64,000 nucleotides of DNA. Source: Plantago major. Lineage: Eukaryota > Streptophyta > Magnoliopsida > Lamiales > Plantaginaceae. The position numbers and the translations under genes were made by a program. Below the pieces are notes generated by a model that was not told the origin of the DNA, did not search any database, and was given only the letters and a program-made list of their open reading frames with translations. Positions 50,196 to 59,979 of the stretch are shown in pieces. Position 1 is the stretch's first letter, and every line of letters begins with the position of its first letter. The DNA is taken from the NCBI GenBank assembly GCA_026545765.1, contig JAIFAC010000134.1, positions 1-64,000 of the forward strand, given 5' to 3'.

Positions 50196-51760
50196 TTCAG
50201 AACCATCACGAGGCCCAAGGTTACGACGATGGAGTAAGCCGGGGGACTGAGTCCGTGGAAGCAACCACATCCGTGGCAGATTACCTGGTCATTGAACTCG
50301 TGTCTTCCAGGGATTCCGATGCTGGGCAAAGGGTCCGCGATGTAGCAGAAACTCAGCCTAAAGTGGTAGTGGGCCAGGAAGGTGTCGCTAGGACTAGGTC
50401 GCGAGTCTAATCTCGGACCATAGGTGGTGGCGGTGTGCGCCGGGTTTGAATGAACTCTGACCGAAAGGTGGAGGCGATAGTGGTCAGGATGCGGATGATG
50501 TGGAGATGTTCGAGGCTGGGGAGGAGGACCGTGTGGAGACGGAGGCAGGTCCTTCCAATCATAATACCTCCGAGGTGCCATTGGCTGATGGAGAAGAGGA
50601 GGAAGAAGAGGATGAAGATGAGGAGGAGGAGGAAGATGAGGAAGGGGAGGACACCTCCGAAAATGTCCGACCGCTTAGCTCAGGCGGAACAATCGATGCA
50701 TTGTTCTTCACCTAAAGAAACCACGGACCCTACTCCTCCGCTGGTAGCCGGTCGTGGAGAAAAGCAACACGAATCAAGTTTCGCCCCGCATCCGCTGCTG
50801 GATAGCGGACCCATACGCGGCGAAGCTCAACATGACGGGCCGCCACATGTCCGTCCAAAGTGAAGTTGAAGGACATCCCAGAGTGGAGGCGGAAGTGGGA
50901 GATTCCTGACTCTGTGGAGATAATGGTCCCAGAGCCCGGGCATGCATTTTATAATCCGGCCGCCGGATATATGTGTGTGCATGAGGCGACATTCTCTTGC
51001 AGGTGGAAGATCCCTATTACGCCCGAGCTTAAGCAGATCCTAAATGACATTGGGATTGGTCCGAGCCAGGTTATCCGTAATCTCCGGTAACCTCATTTGT
51101 TTTGTTATCTTTGTAAAAAGAAGGCATCCGTGAATTTCGAGAATTTCCTAAGAATCGCTCCAAGTGACTTTCAACGGGAACCCTCTTTTCTATACGTTTG
51201 TAAATAGAAAGGCGTATAACTTTATTTCTGATTCCATCTCCTCCCTCGGATCAAAATGGTGGAGTAAATACATTTTTGTCCGGATGGCTTTGGAGCCTGG
51301 GGAGTCCGCTAGGAGGCGAGAACAGTGGGGGTTGCCTAAAAAGTTTTCGAGAGACAACATCCGGATCAAGGCCCACTCCCGAAGAAAGTGGCTCCGTGGG
51401 TGGCAGAGATTCGCAAGAAAAATAATCCGCCCACGTATACGTTCCATGGATTGATTTGTCAGCCGCTGCCATACTTGTGCGGACTGACAAATGTCGTGGA
51501 AGTCGGGGGAAAGACAGATTTCAGTAAGAATCTCTAATCTAGGATTTGTGCTTTTTTTTCCTCGTGAATGCCATGCTTTGAACTTTTATTCCCCAGATTT
51601 CTGTGATGCTTCCTTTATGCATCCGTATCTGACACTTTTATTTTGTTTCGCAGCTTACTGGTTCGATTATATAATGTCGACCCTCCGTGAGAAGAAGAGG
51701 CTGCAGAGAGAACAAGATAAATCACTTAATGAAAGTAGATTACCTTTTCGTTCATTTTAA
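50196..51760 (+). pseudogene. Gypsy-type plant transposon protein (PF04195-like), broken
   Basis: The pieces run in one direction after the hAT insertion. First comes a hydrophilic part (DYLVIELVSSRDSDAGQRV), then a strongly acidic stretch (50500-50715). A domain piece at 50860-51090 follows: IPDSVEIMVPEPGHAFYNP, then AAGYMCVHEATFS. This pattern of R-x-P-D-V-x-x-x-x-P and Y-x-x-V-x-E resembles the 'putative gypsy type transposon' domain. The next piece (51164-51454) has SISSLGSKWWSKYIFVRM. The last, after an acceptor-like TTTCGCAG (51653), reads MSTLREKKRLQREQ. Donor-like TTCAGTAAGAATC near 51525 suggests an intron. Frames shift between pieces. The copia 5' LTR cuts the element off at 51816. 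Confidence 0.55.
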
Positions 51761-51815
51761 AACTTCCATAATCCCTGGAAATGGATGTTGGGCAGAGGAG
51801 GAAGATTATCAATAC

Positions 51816-53234
51816 TGTTAGGAATATCTGTTATTATTTTGATCACTCATCACATGTTCTTATCTTAGCCAGAAAGGTGATTAAGTACTCTTGGTTCACT
51901 TGAACATTGTAAAAGAGGAAATCACTGAGTATGATTAGTCTAGTAAATCTTGTATTAGGATTATAGGTCTATATGTGTAATTTTTATTTCCAGAAGACCA
52001 TGAAGATCAATCCTAGCAATGGAGCTTTTCTGAAGATTAGAAGACTGAAGATTGCACAAGATTTATGAAGATATCAAGGTTTAGTCTAACTCAGAAAGAC
52101 TATGTCCTTAATCCTTTCTTAAGTGTATTTACTTACTTTTGAAATATGATTCTGGACATATGACATCATGAGTATGGAGCATGCAAGCCATCAGAAAGGC
52201 TCATGTATCCGTTGAAGACTACAGGACAAGAAATAGTACAAGTGCATTAATTGCATCGGCAGAAAAGCCGCCGAAGCACAGTCCTCTCTGAGACATGAGA
52301 CAAGGACTTCTGAGTACTCATTTCAAGATAAGTATGGACTGAATTTGAATTGTGTCTAACGGATATCATTCCAACAATTCTCAAATTCATCTATATATCA
52401 CACACTTAGATGCTGAGAAAAACACACCTTAGAACGCTCTATCTTGCAAACTTATCATCAAGCAAAGTATTCTCTCAAGCACTCTACTACCCTTTCTGAA
52501 AGCTTTCTATTGATCGAAGAATCACTAGTAGTTCTAAGTTGTCCTGAACCTTAACAAGAGATTGTTATTCGTGAAAGAGTTGAACTATCAGATACCCTTT
52601 CTGAAGCTCATTCTCGAGAACGGACATCAATTATTTGGGTCAGTAAAGAGTAGACTGCCATCCACTGAACAAGTGTATTAAGTAGTCTTGTTCTATTAGG
52701 CTCTCTGAAAACATAACTGAAAAGTTATACGAGAAGCCTCTCTGACAAACCTTATAACCAACACCATCAAGGCGTGGAGTAAAGGAAGTACTTGATTTGG
52801 GAAATCAAGGAATAACTCCAAGGTTATCTGAGTAGAGGAAGTACTTAGCTCTAGGAGATGGGGAATAACTCAGGGGGAACATTTGGTTGGGAACCATTTG
52901 TTTGGGAATCTTAGAATATGATTATTGTAAGGTGAACTCAATTATCTGTTCTAGTGTATTCTAGGTCTCAGAAAGACCAAAGTGGATTAGTTGGAGGATT
53001 ACGCCACCTCCAGATACCACTATACTTGTTGTGTCATTTACCTTTCTGTATTTACATTTCAGCAAAGCACACACACATACTTATTGTTTCTGCACTTACC
53101 TATCTTAAAGTCTTCTGCGCTCTGAATTTAAGTATCAGAAACCCCCAGATTTCTGAGAAACTGTGTTTATCGACAAAAGTTTTAAAAGACTATTCACCCC
53201 CCAAGTCTTTTACTTTGCGTTATCCTGACCAACA
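51816..53234 (+). repeat. Copia 5' LTR, 1419 bp
   Basis: It starts TGTTAGGAATATC and ends CTGACCAACA, with a short TGTT...AACA inverted end. Two bases (AG) then separate it from the primer-binding site. A TATA box lies at about 52392. The end points come from these signals only, since the 3' LTR is not in the window. The downstream part contains a triple TCTGAAAGC/CTTTCTGA theme also seen in the body of the element. Confidence 0.75.
52392..52398 (+). promoter_or_regulatory. TATA box in the copia LTR
   Basis: CTATATATCACACAC at 52391 is a good plant TATA context; transcription would start about 30 bases later. This divides the LTR into a U3 of about 600 bases and a long R-U5 of about 800. Confidence 0.55.
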
Positions 53235-53236
53235 AG

Positions 53237-53248
53237 TGGTATCAGAGC
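53237..53248 (+). other. Primer-binding site for initiator Met-tRNA
   Basis: TGGTATCAGAGC is the standard copia primer-binding site, complementary to the 3' end of the initiator methionine tRNA. It lies two bases after the LTR. Confidence 0.95.
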
Positions 53249-53289
53249 AGAGGTTCACAAGCCTTCAGATCAACCTAGATCCCAGATAG

Positions 53290-54895
53290 ATGAAGGAACT
53301 TTGTCCCTTCTCGAGGACTATATAATTGGTGTGTTATGTGCGTATGTCTCGAAAGTGATGCACCTGCTCAAGCCGTAAACTACGAGAAATGGAAGACCAA
53401 CATGAGGCTCCATCTGGAGGCCATGAGCGACGAGATGATCTATGTCACCAATGACGGGCCTATCAAAATCGCATAACTCAAACAAGCATCGAGGTGTCGA
53501 TGGAAGAAAAGCCTCGACAAGGAAGATGAAAGCGAGGATGCTACGCTAGTGATAGTGGTCGTTGCTCGTGGAAGCATTATGTATGAAGACAAGCTAAGAG
53601 AGCTCGACATCCAAGATGCCAAGAGATATGATTGATGGTCGCTCGTAATATCATAATCGATCGACACTGAAAGCACATACAAGTAAATCGTGGGTGCTAA
53701 ACAAATAAAGTCGCTCGCAATTGATTGAAGAAATCAGGCTTTAATCGAGAAAACTAAGGAAAACAAGTTTGAAGTTCTTAAATCAAGTTCCAAAACTTCA
53801 AACAAGGTCCCACCAAACTCGAAGAACTTGATTTCGTGTTTACTACTCTTATGAGTGATATGGCTGCACTTGGTGAAAGCAATGATACTCCCACCGTAAA
53901 AGATTAAGACTATTGTAAGAAGTCTCAATCACAACCGGGAGCACACTAAGTTCTTTTATTTCAACCAAGGATGCCAAATATCACTCCAAAGAGTGCTCTT
54001 CTCTCATCTTGCTATCAGAGACTATGAGACAACTCGTAGAGAACAAACAACAAAAGTTGCAAAGTGTTGCTCTAGTTTCTCAAGGTACTTCAAAAGAAGG
54101 ATACCAAAGATGCATCTCAAGAAAATGCTCTTCAAAGAAGACACATGAAGAAATTTGTGAGTCAAGAGATTGAGAGAAGAAAAGTCAAAAAGCATCTCGC
54201 CCAAACTATCATCAAGACAAGAACATACAAATGAACAACTCTCCTAACACCCCCATTCGTAAAGGTGTTAGTCAAGTCGCAGAATAGGAAATGATATCTA
54301 CTTCTATTGTCAAAAGCCTGGTCACTTCAAGAAAGATTGTCCTGCTTTAAACAAGCTCAAGACAGGTGACAAGAAGGACAGAAGAAATTTCAAGAGAAAT
54401 CAAAGGGCTTTACTGACTGAAGAAAGGAAGAAGATTCAAATTCAACTTGATGCTCTAGACATTGAGACAGATTCTGAAGATGGAGATTCAGATGACTCAA
54501 ACCTACTATCACTAGAACTGTGTGGAATCACCCACGATGTAATCGACTTCGGCCTTAAGAAGAATGATATGTGTGGAGTTGCTGAGATTGCTGGTCCAGA
54601 CATCTCCAACATTGAAATGTGTCTTATGGATGATGAGGTAACTAACAATTCACAATTTCTGTACTATGAGAGTGATGATGGAATTAAGGATCTGGAGTTG
54701 GTCAAGAGTGAATTGGATCGTTATGAGAAAGAATTTCTGGAAGCACAATCCAAAACCAGAATTCTAGAGGAAAGCAAAGAAACTCTTGAAAAAGAGGTTT
54801 CGACCCAACCGAGTATCCGAGAACAAGAACGCCGAAATAGCCTTTCCGAAGCTCGATATCCGAGAATGAAATTCTCACAAACCAGCCTTCGATGA
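53290..54895 (+). pseudogene. Copia gag, broken
   Basis: The first recognisable piece reads YEKWKTNMRLHLEAMSDEM (about 53380), the start of a copia gag. A later piece, FTTLMSDMAALGESNDTPTV (about 53836), belongs to the same domain. A zinc knuckle CQKPGHFKKDC lies at about 54308-54340; the first of its four metal ligands reads as Tyr rather than Cys. A charged, coiled-coil-rich stretch follows (54660-54800, LELVKSELDRYEKEFLEAQ). The parts between are unreadable in any frame, and the region 53460-54000 is unusually rich in CG words. This gag could not form a working capsid protein as it stands. Confidence 0.75.
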
Positions 54896-55740
54896 ACTTA
54901 ATAAGAAAATGATGAAGTCGCTCGAGGATGAAGAACTCGTAAAGAAAGAGCTATCCTTCCAATCTTATGCAAAGTTAGTGACACTTTCACCGAGGTTCAA
55001 TCCTATCCGATAGATCCCTCCGAGAAAGGTGGACTTGGACTTGATGAACAATCAAGTAATTCATCTCCTCAAGAAGAGTGATGAAAGGTCGAATTTTGAA
55101 AAAGTCAATGTAATGGTTCTTCAACCACCTATAGTATTGGTCGAAGCTAGGTAGTTGACAAAGGAAAAGGAGTTACAACCCACCTTTGAAAGAACAACAA
55201 GTTCACAAGAAACATGTGGATAAGGTTTCAAAAGAAACACAACCCTCGATATGCAACCATCCACATTGTCAGACATTACTAGGAAGGGAAGAATTGTCGA
55301 ATAGGCAAATTCTCTACTAAACCATTTTATGAAAATAAAGATGGTGCAGAACTCGTAAGGCTTCAAGAGCGATTCGAAAGCCAAAGGTGTTCAAATGGCA
55401 TCGCTATCGTATATTAGAAAGGTCCTTCTACAACAATATAAGGAAGGACAAGAACAATGGCACAAGGCGATATTGCACGAGTAACAGATGTATGGAAGAA
55501 ATCTCAAGCCACAAAACTGAATGCCGAGCTAGAAGGAACCTGGTAAAAAGCTAAGTTTGTCAAAAGCAACCACGTAAACCTGTGGTCCGTAAAGCACCAA
55601 AGGGAACACCTAGAAACACCCCAAGAAGGAAGATTGAGATCAAAATTATCGATTTTATCAGATCTCCTTCCGATCAAGTTAGAAAAACAAACTCCCAAGA
55701 AATTCACTAAAATGTGGATTCCACCGAAGAATGTTTAGTC
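54896..55740 (+). pseudogene. Linker between gag and protease, unreadable
   Basis: No frame longer than a few dozen codons on the element's strand. Scattered words such as LARLKKSDE-type Lys/Glu-rich sequence suggest gag-pol linker. CG words are frequent and CTG rare. Confidence 0.4.
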
Positions 55741-56900
55741 TAAGTGGTTCTATCTCGAGGCAAGAACCTAACTCCTGCTTTCCTATTTTGTGCGTAACGC
55801 CTCGACTAAGGCTCAATGGCTATTTGATAGTGGATGCGAAAGCACATGACAGAGACAAAGCAACCTGGTCAACTACAAAGCTTGCAACACCGACCGTATA
55901 TCGACGGTGAGGAGAATTAAATCCTCTCTCGATCCGCAACGCCAAATTAGGATCATTAACAATCACGATTACATATGTTAAAGGTTTGAAATATAATCTA
56001 TTTAGCATGAGCGCTTTGTAGACAAGGGATTCACAGTGAAATTCAAAGCAAAGTATTGCAAACTTATAGACGACGAGTCAAAGTGCATACCTTAGTTGCT
56101 CATGGAAAGGTAGTCTTTATGTTGCCGATCAAGATCCGCCACAATCAAGAATGTCTCATGGTGAGTCAATCAGTCACACGTAAGAGCACCGTTATGGCAC
56201 AAAAGAATGAGTCACTTGAATTTCAAAACTCTAATCAAACTTGCCAAGAAAGAGTTAGTGGTCGGTCTTCCCAAAACATCTTTCGTAAAGGATGGTATCT
56301 GCTCGCTCACGATGGGGAAACAATCTAAGATCTCTTTCAAGACCAAAACCAGACACTTGAAGTGTTAGACCACGCAACTATTTCACATGGATCTTTTGAA
56401 TCATCCGTAATTAGTTATGCCGGAAAGAAGTATGGTCCGTTGTTCTAGATGACCTCTCAAGATTCACTGGTCGTTTTCCAAGCACAAATTTGATGCTAGG
56501 TGGAGATACCAAATTTATCAATAAGCTTGAAGTCATGAAAATGACAAAGTATCTCGCAATCGTATTGCACTATGGTAATCGAGTTTGTCAACCAAGACAT
56601 AAAGGAGTTTTGTACCATCAAAGGTATATAACACCAACTTTCCTCTGTAACACCACAACAAAATGGTGTTGCGAAAGGAAAATAGATACCTTAAAGAAGC
56701 AGAAGGACAATGCTAGTGACATCGAAATAAGTGAAGTTTATCGGGTCGAGGTCAGAAACACATCATGCTACACTCGTAATGTATGTTTGATAAACAAACA
56801 CCATGACAAGACCCCATATGAACTCTTCGTTGGTAGACCCCTAATATCAAACATCCGAAAGTGTTTCGTTGTAGATGTTTTGTTCTTAACAATGGAAAAG
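55741..56900 (+). pseudogene. Copia protease and integrase, broken
   Basis: Protease: AQWLFDSGC at about 55811-55837 holds the catalytic DSG (55826-55834), then the frame breaks. Integrase: LYVADQ-type words near 56120, FHMDL at 56381 (the first catalytic Asp in copia integrase), VISYAGKKYG at about 56410, VVLDDLSRFT at about 56440, TPQQNGVAKRK at about 56651 near the last catalytic position (family form QQNGVAERK, where Glu is the catalytic residue; here Lys stands in its place), and [13 protein letters not shown] at about 56810. Frames change at least five times. Confidence 0.8.
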
Positions 56901-58159
56901 AGTATCTAAGAACATTTCAACCAAAGGCGTATGAAGGTGTGTTTCGTTATTCTATGAATAGCAAAGCATACAGAAGTTTACAACAAAAGAACAAAGAAGA
57001 TCAAGAATCAATTCATGTCAGATTCTATGAAGGAAGCAAGAAAACACCCCTTGCTGATGAACTCTCAGAAAGGTTCAAGGAACTAATGATAAAGGATTCT
57101 GAAGAAGAACCCTCAGAAAGGAAAAACATCATTGTGGAAAGGGAGGATTACTCTGACGAAGAAAAGCATGAAATGCCCAGTAACAACCAGATGATTCTCA
57201 GACATGATGAAGAATTTCCTATGAGAATTCCAGAAATGAAAACTAAAGATGTTCATCAGAGAGCTAACTCTGGAAATGACCTCTCTGATAGGCATGTCCC
57301 AGAAAGCTCTCACACTGAGCAAGTGTCAGACATTCACCGCTCGTCTGAGGTGCAAAATGTCCCAGAAAGCTCTCACACTGAAGAAGTATCAAGTCATAAT
57401 CATAGTGATTCACATTCAGATCACATAGATGTTAACCCTACTAGCCCTAAACCCATGATGAGATGGATCAAGGATCATCCTGCAAAATATGTGATTGGAC
57501 CAATCAATCAAGGTGTTAGGACTAGGAGAGCAATAGCCGAAAATGCTAACTCTCTCTTTGGATGTTTCATCTCAAACATTGAACCTAAAACTGTAGAAGA
57601 AGCATTAAGAGACCAAGACTGGATCTCTGCAATGCAAGAAGAGTTGGATCAGTTTGAGAGAAACAAAGTCTGGAAACTAGTTCCATTTGTAGAAGGAATA
57701 TCTGTGATTGGAACTAAGTGGGTTTTCAGAAACAAGATGAATGAATCCGGTAAAATAACCAGAAACAAAGCAAGGTTGGTTGCCAAGGGATTCACCCAGA
57801 CTGAAGGTTTAGATTTTGATGAGTCATATGCACCAGTCGCCAGATTGAATGCAATAAGACTCTTTATGGCCTTTGCAGCTCATAAAGACTTTAAAGTTTA
57901 TCAGATGGATGTCAAGAGTGCATTCTTGAATGGTGAACTTGCTGAGGAAGTCTATGTTGAACAACCACCTGGCTTTGAAGTTTCCTCAGAAAATAGAATG
58001 GTCTATAAGCTACAGAAAGCTCTATATGGACTGAAACAGGCTCCAAGAGCATGGTATGACACTTTGGCCAAATACCTTCTGGAAAGTGGTTTCAAGAAAG
58101 GTGAAGTTGATAAAACTTTTTTTACTTTAAATCATGATGGGAAACTACTCTTAGTTTAA
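56861..58159 (+). CDS. Copia reverse transcriptase, N-terminal two thirds, stop before YVDD
   Basis: The longest open frame of the window, 432 codons. The first 240 are the hydrophilic integrase-RT linker with two repeats of VPESSHTE. From about residue 243 the RVT_2 domain follows: [55 protein letters not shown]-type [41 protein letters not shown]. The frame ends in TAA at 58157-58159, and the next codons in the same frame read VYVDDIIFGS, the catalytic box. One in-frame stop therefore separates the fingers and palm from the active site. A real mutation or a sequence error (CAA to TAA) are both possible. Confidence 0.9.
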   Translation: MFRCRCFVLNNGKEYLRTFQPKAYEGVFRYSMNSKAYRSLQQKNKEDQESIHVRFYEGSKKTPLADELSERFKELMIKDSEEEPSERKNIIVEREDYSDEEKHEMPSNNQMILRHDEEFPMRIPEMKTKDVHQRANSGNDLSDRHVPESSHTEQVSDIHRSSEVQNVPESSHTEEVSSHNHSDSHSDHIDVNPTSPKPMMRWIKDHPAKYVIGPINQGVRTRRAIAENANSLFGCFISNIEPKTVEEALRDQDWISAMQEELDQFERNKVWKLVPFVEGISVIGTKWVFRNKMNESGKITRNKARLVAKGFTQTEGLDFDESYAPVARLNAIRLFMAFAAHKDFKVYQMDVKSAFLNGELAEEVYVEQPPGFEVSSENRMVYKLQKALYGLKQAPRAWYDTLAKYLLESGFKKGEVDKTFFTLNHDGKLLLV

Positions 58160-58690
58160 GTATATGTTGATGACATTATATTTGGATCTAAGGACAAGAA
58201 ACTTTGTGATGACTTTGCAAATCTCATGAAAAGTAAGTTTGAGATGAGCATGATGGGAGAATTGAACTATTTCCTAGGATTGCAAGTCAAGCAACTCAAT
58301 GATGGAATATTCATTAGTCAGACAAAGTATGCAAAAGACATGCTCACAAAGTTCAATCTTAAGCCTTCTGAAAAGAATGCTAAGATACCTATGAGCATAG
58401 GAACCAAGATGACCTATACTGAATCAGATAAGAGTGTTGATGAACACAAGTATATGAAATTGATAGGTTCACTACTTTACCTTACTGCAAGTAGACCTGA
58501 TATTCAATATGCAAAGTGTGTGCTAGATTTCAAACAAATCCAATGCAATCACACTACAACATTGCTATGAAAATATTAAGGTATGTAAAAGGTACAGAGA
58601 TGTAGGTTTGTGGTATCCTAAAGAAAGTGGATCGAGTTCGTGGTTACTCGATGTCGATTATGCCGATCAATGCTTGATAGGAAAAGCACC
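58160..58690 (+). pseudogene. Copia reverse transcriptase, C-terminal part
   Basis: It continues in the frame of the previous piece: VYVDDIIFGSKDKKL (58160 on), then MMGELNYFLGLQVKQ, FISQTKYAKDML and LIGSLLYLTASRPDI. Around 58525 the frame breaks at the expected VCxCARFQ word. At 58596-58690 (KGTRDVGLWYPKESG-like sequence) the text is disturbed by CG words in place of CTG. Without the TAA at 58157 it would be one domain with the previous entry. Confidence 0.85.
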
Positions 58691-58692
58691 TC

Positions 58693-59100
58693 GTGAACTT
58701 GGGCCGAACTAGACTTATCTCATGGTTTAGCAAAAAGCAAAACTCAATTGCAACTTCTAACACAGAGGCTGAATATATTGCTGCTGGTTGTTGTGAAACA
58801 CAAATTCTGTGGATTCAACAACAACTCAGAGACTATGGACTCAATGAAGAGAAAACTCCCATTTTCTGTGATAACACAAGTGTTATTGCAATCACACAGA
58901 ACCCCAAGTTCCATGCCAGAACAAAGCACATTGATGTTAGACACCACTTCATCAGAGACCATGTTGAGAAAGGCAATATAAAGATACTCAAGATTAGCAC
59001 AGAAGACCAACTTGCAGATATCTTCACCAAGCCCCTACAAGAAAGCCGGTTCTTGACCTTAAGACATAATCTTAGATTAATGGAGATGCCTAAGGACTGA
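58693..59100 (+). CDS. Copia RNase H, C-terminal part, intact end of pol
   Basis: Open frame of 135 codons. Motifs: SWFSKKQNSIATSNTEAEY, where the copia RNase H has a conserved AEAEY and here the residue before Glu is Thr; FCDNTSVIAI; KHIDVRHHFIRD; and the typical end DQLADIFTKPL. The stop is at 59098-59100. The start is inside the domain; the first part is lost in the disturbed stretch 58596-58690. Confidence 0.88.
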   Translation: MNLGRTRLISWFSKKQNSIATSNTEAEYIAAGCCETQILWIQQQLRDYGLNEEKTPIFCDNTSVIAITQNPKFHARTKHIDVRHHFIRDHVEKGNIKILKISTEDQLADIFTKPLQESRFLTLRHNLRLMEMPKD

Positions 59101-59979
59101 AAAATGTCCTGAATCTCTAAAGTCTGAGTAAGTGAGGTAGAAAAGAAGTGATGCAAAGGTTTCTGAGTAGCAACACTCAGAAAGGCAAAACATTTCTGGA
59201 ACGGGTATCCAGAAAGGCAAAGGTTGGTACACACTCAATAAGTAAATAAGACTAGAACTTACTTACTAAGAGTGGGTCAAATACATTCAAACAACTGAAG
59301 CTTCTGACACTTGAATTCAGAAAGCTATTTAGTCATAAAGAGAAAAGACACACAAACCCCGAAAAGTATAAGTTCTGAAAGTCAAACTTGTCCAATGTCT
59401 CGCATTTTTGCCATTTTTATGATAAACAATATAAAGATAAGGACTTGACACTCAGAATGATAAGTTCAAACAATTGAGTGTTCTTACTCTTTACTAAGTG
59501 ACATAATGGATGTAACTTGTTAAAAATCCATCAAGTCGGCACAATACCATTTGTTGATTGATATCATTACAAGATATTCAATATAAGCCCTTGATGAATA
59601 AACGTTTGATCTCAACGGTTGAGATTAAAACAAAGCAAGTAATGTCTGTTGAGAAATGCAGACATGGCCCACTACGCATTTAATGAAGTACAAAGGACGC
59701 ATTCACGCCTATGCATACAAAGACACGATTCATGTTCAGGCTGTATGTTGTATCTATGTACATTTTGTCTCGCTATATATATAGGATTTGGGCAAAAGAC
59801 AAACACTTTTACCAATTCAAATTTCAAATCAGATCAAAACAAAGAAAATCTCTTAAGATTTCGCAAAACCCCTCTCGCAAACTCAACTTTTGTGCTTAGT
59901 TTTCTGAAAAGATAGACTAATCTCGATTAATTGTGCAAAATTCATCTGAAAAACACTCACTCAAAACTCTATATAAGAG
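59101..59979 (+). promoter_or_regulatory. Spacer after pol with internal promoter and leader
   Basis: No coding sequence until 59980. CGCTATATATATAGG at 59772-59785 is a strong TATA box about 200 bases before the next ATG, followed by an A- and C-rich leader without long upstream frames. A second TATA-like word (CTATATAAG at 59969) is too close to the ATG to act for it. This suggests that the next gene is transcribed on its own. Confidence 0.5.

Noticed and set aside
50450..50863. Basic frame of 137 codons rich in Arg and Lys
   Set aside because: It is the other-frame shadow of the acidic GAGGAA-rich stretch at 50500-50715; the acidic frame lies in line with the transposon domain.
53440..54204. 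Minus-strand frames of 60-80 codons in the gag region
   Set aside because: Opposite to the element's direction and without motifs; the forward strand has gag pieces.
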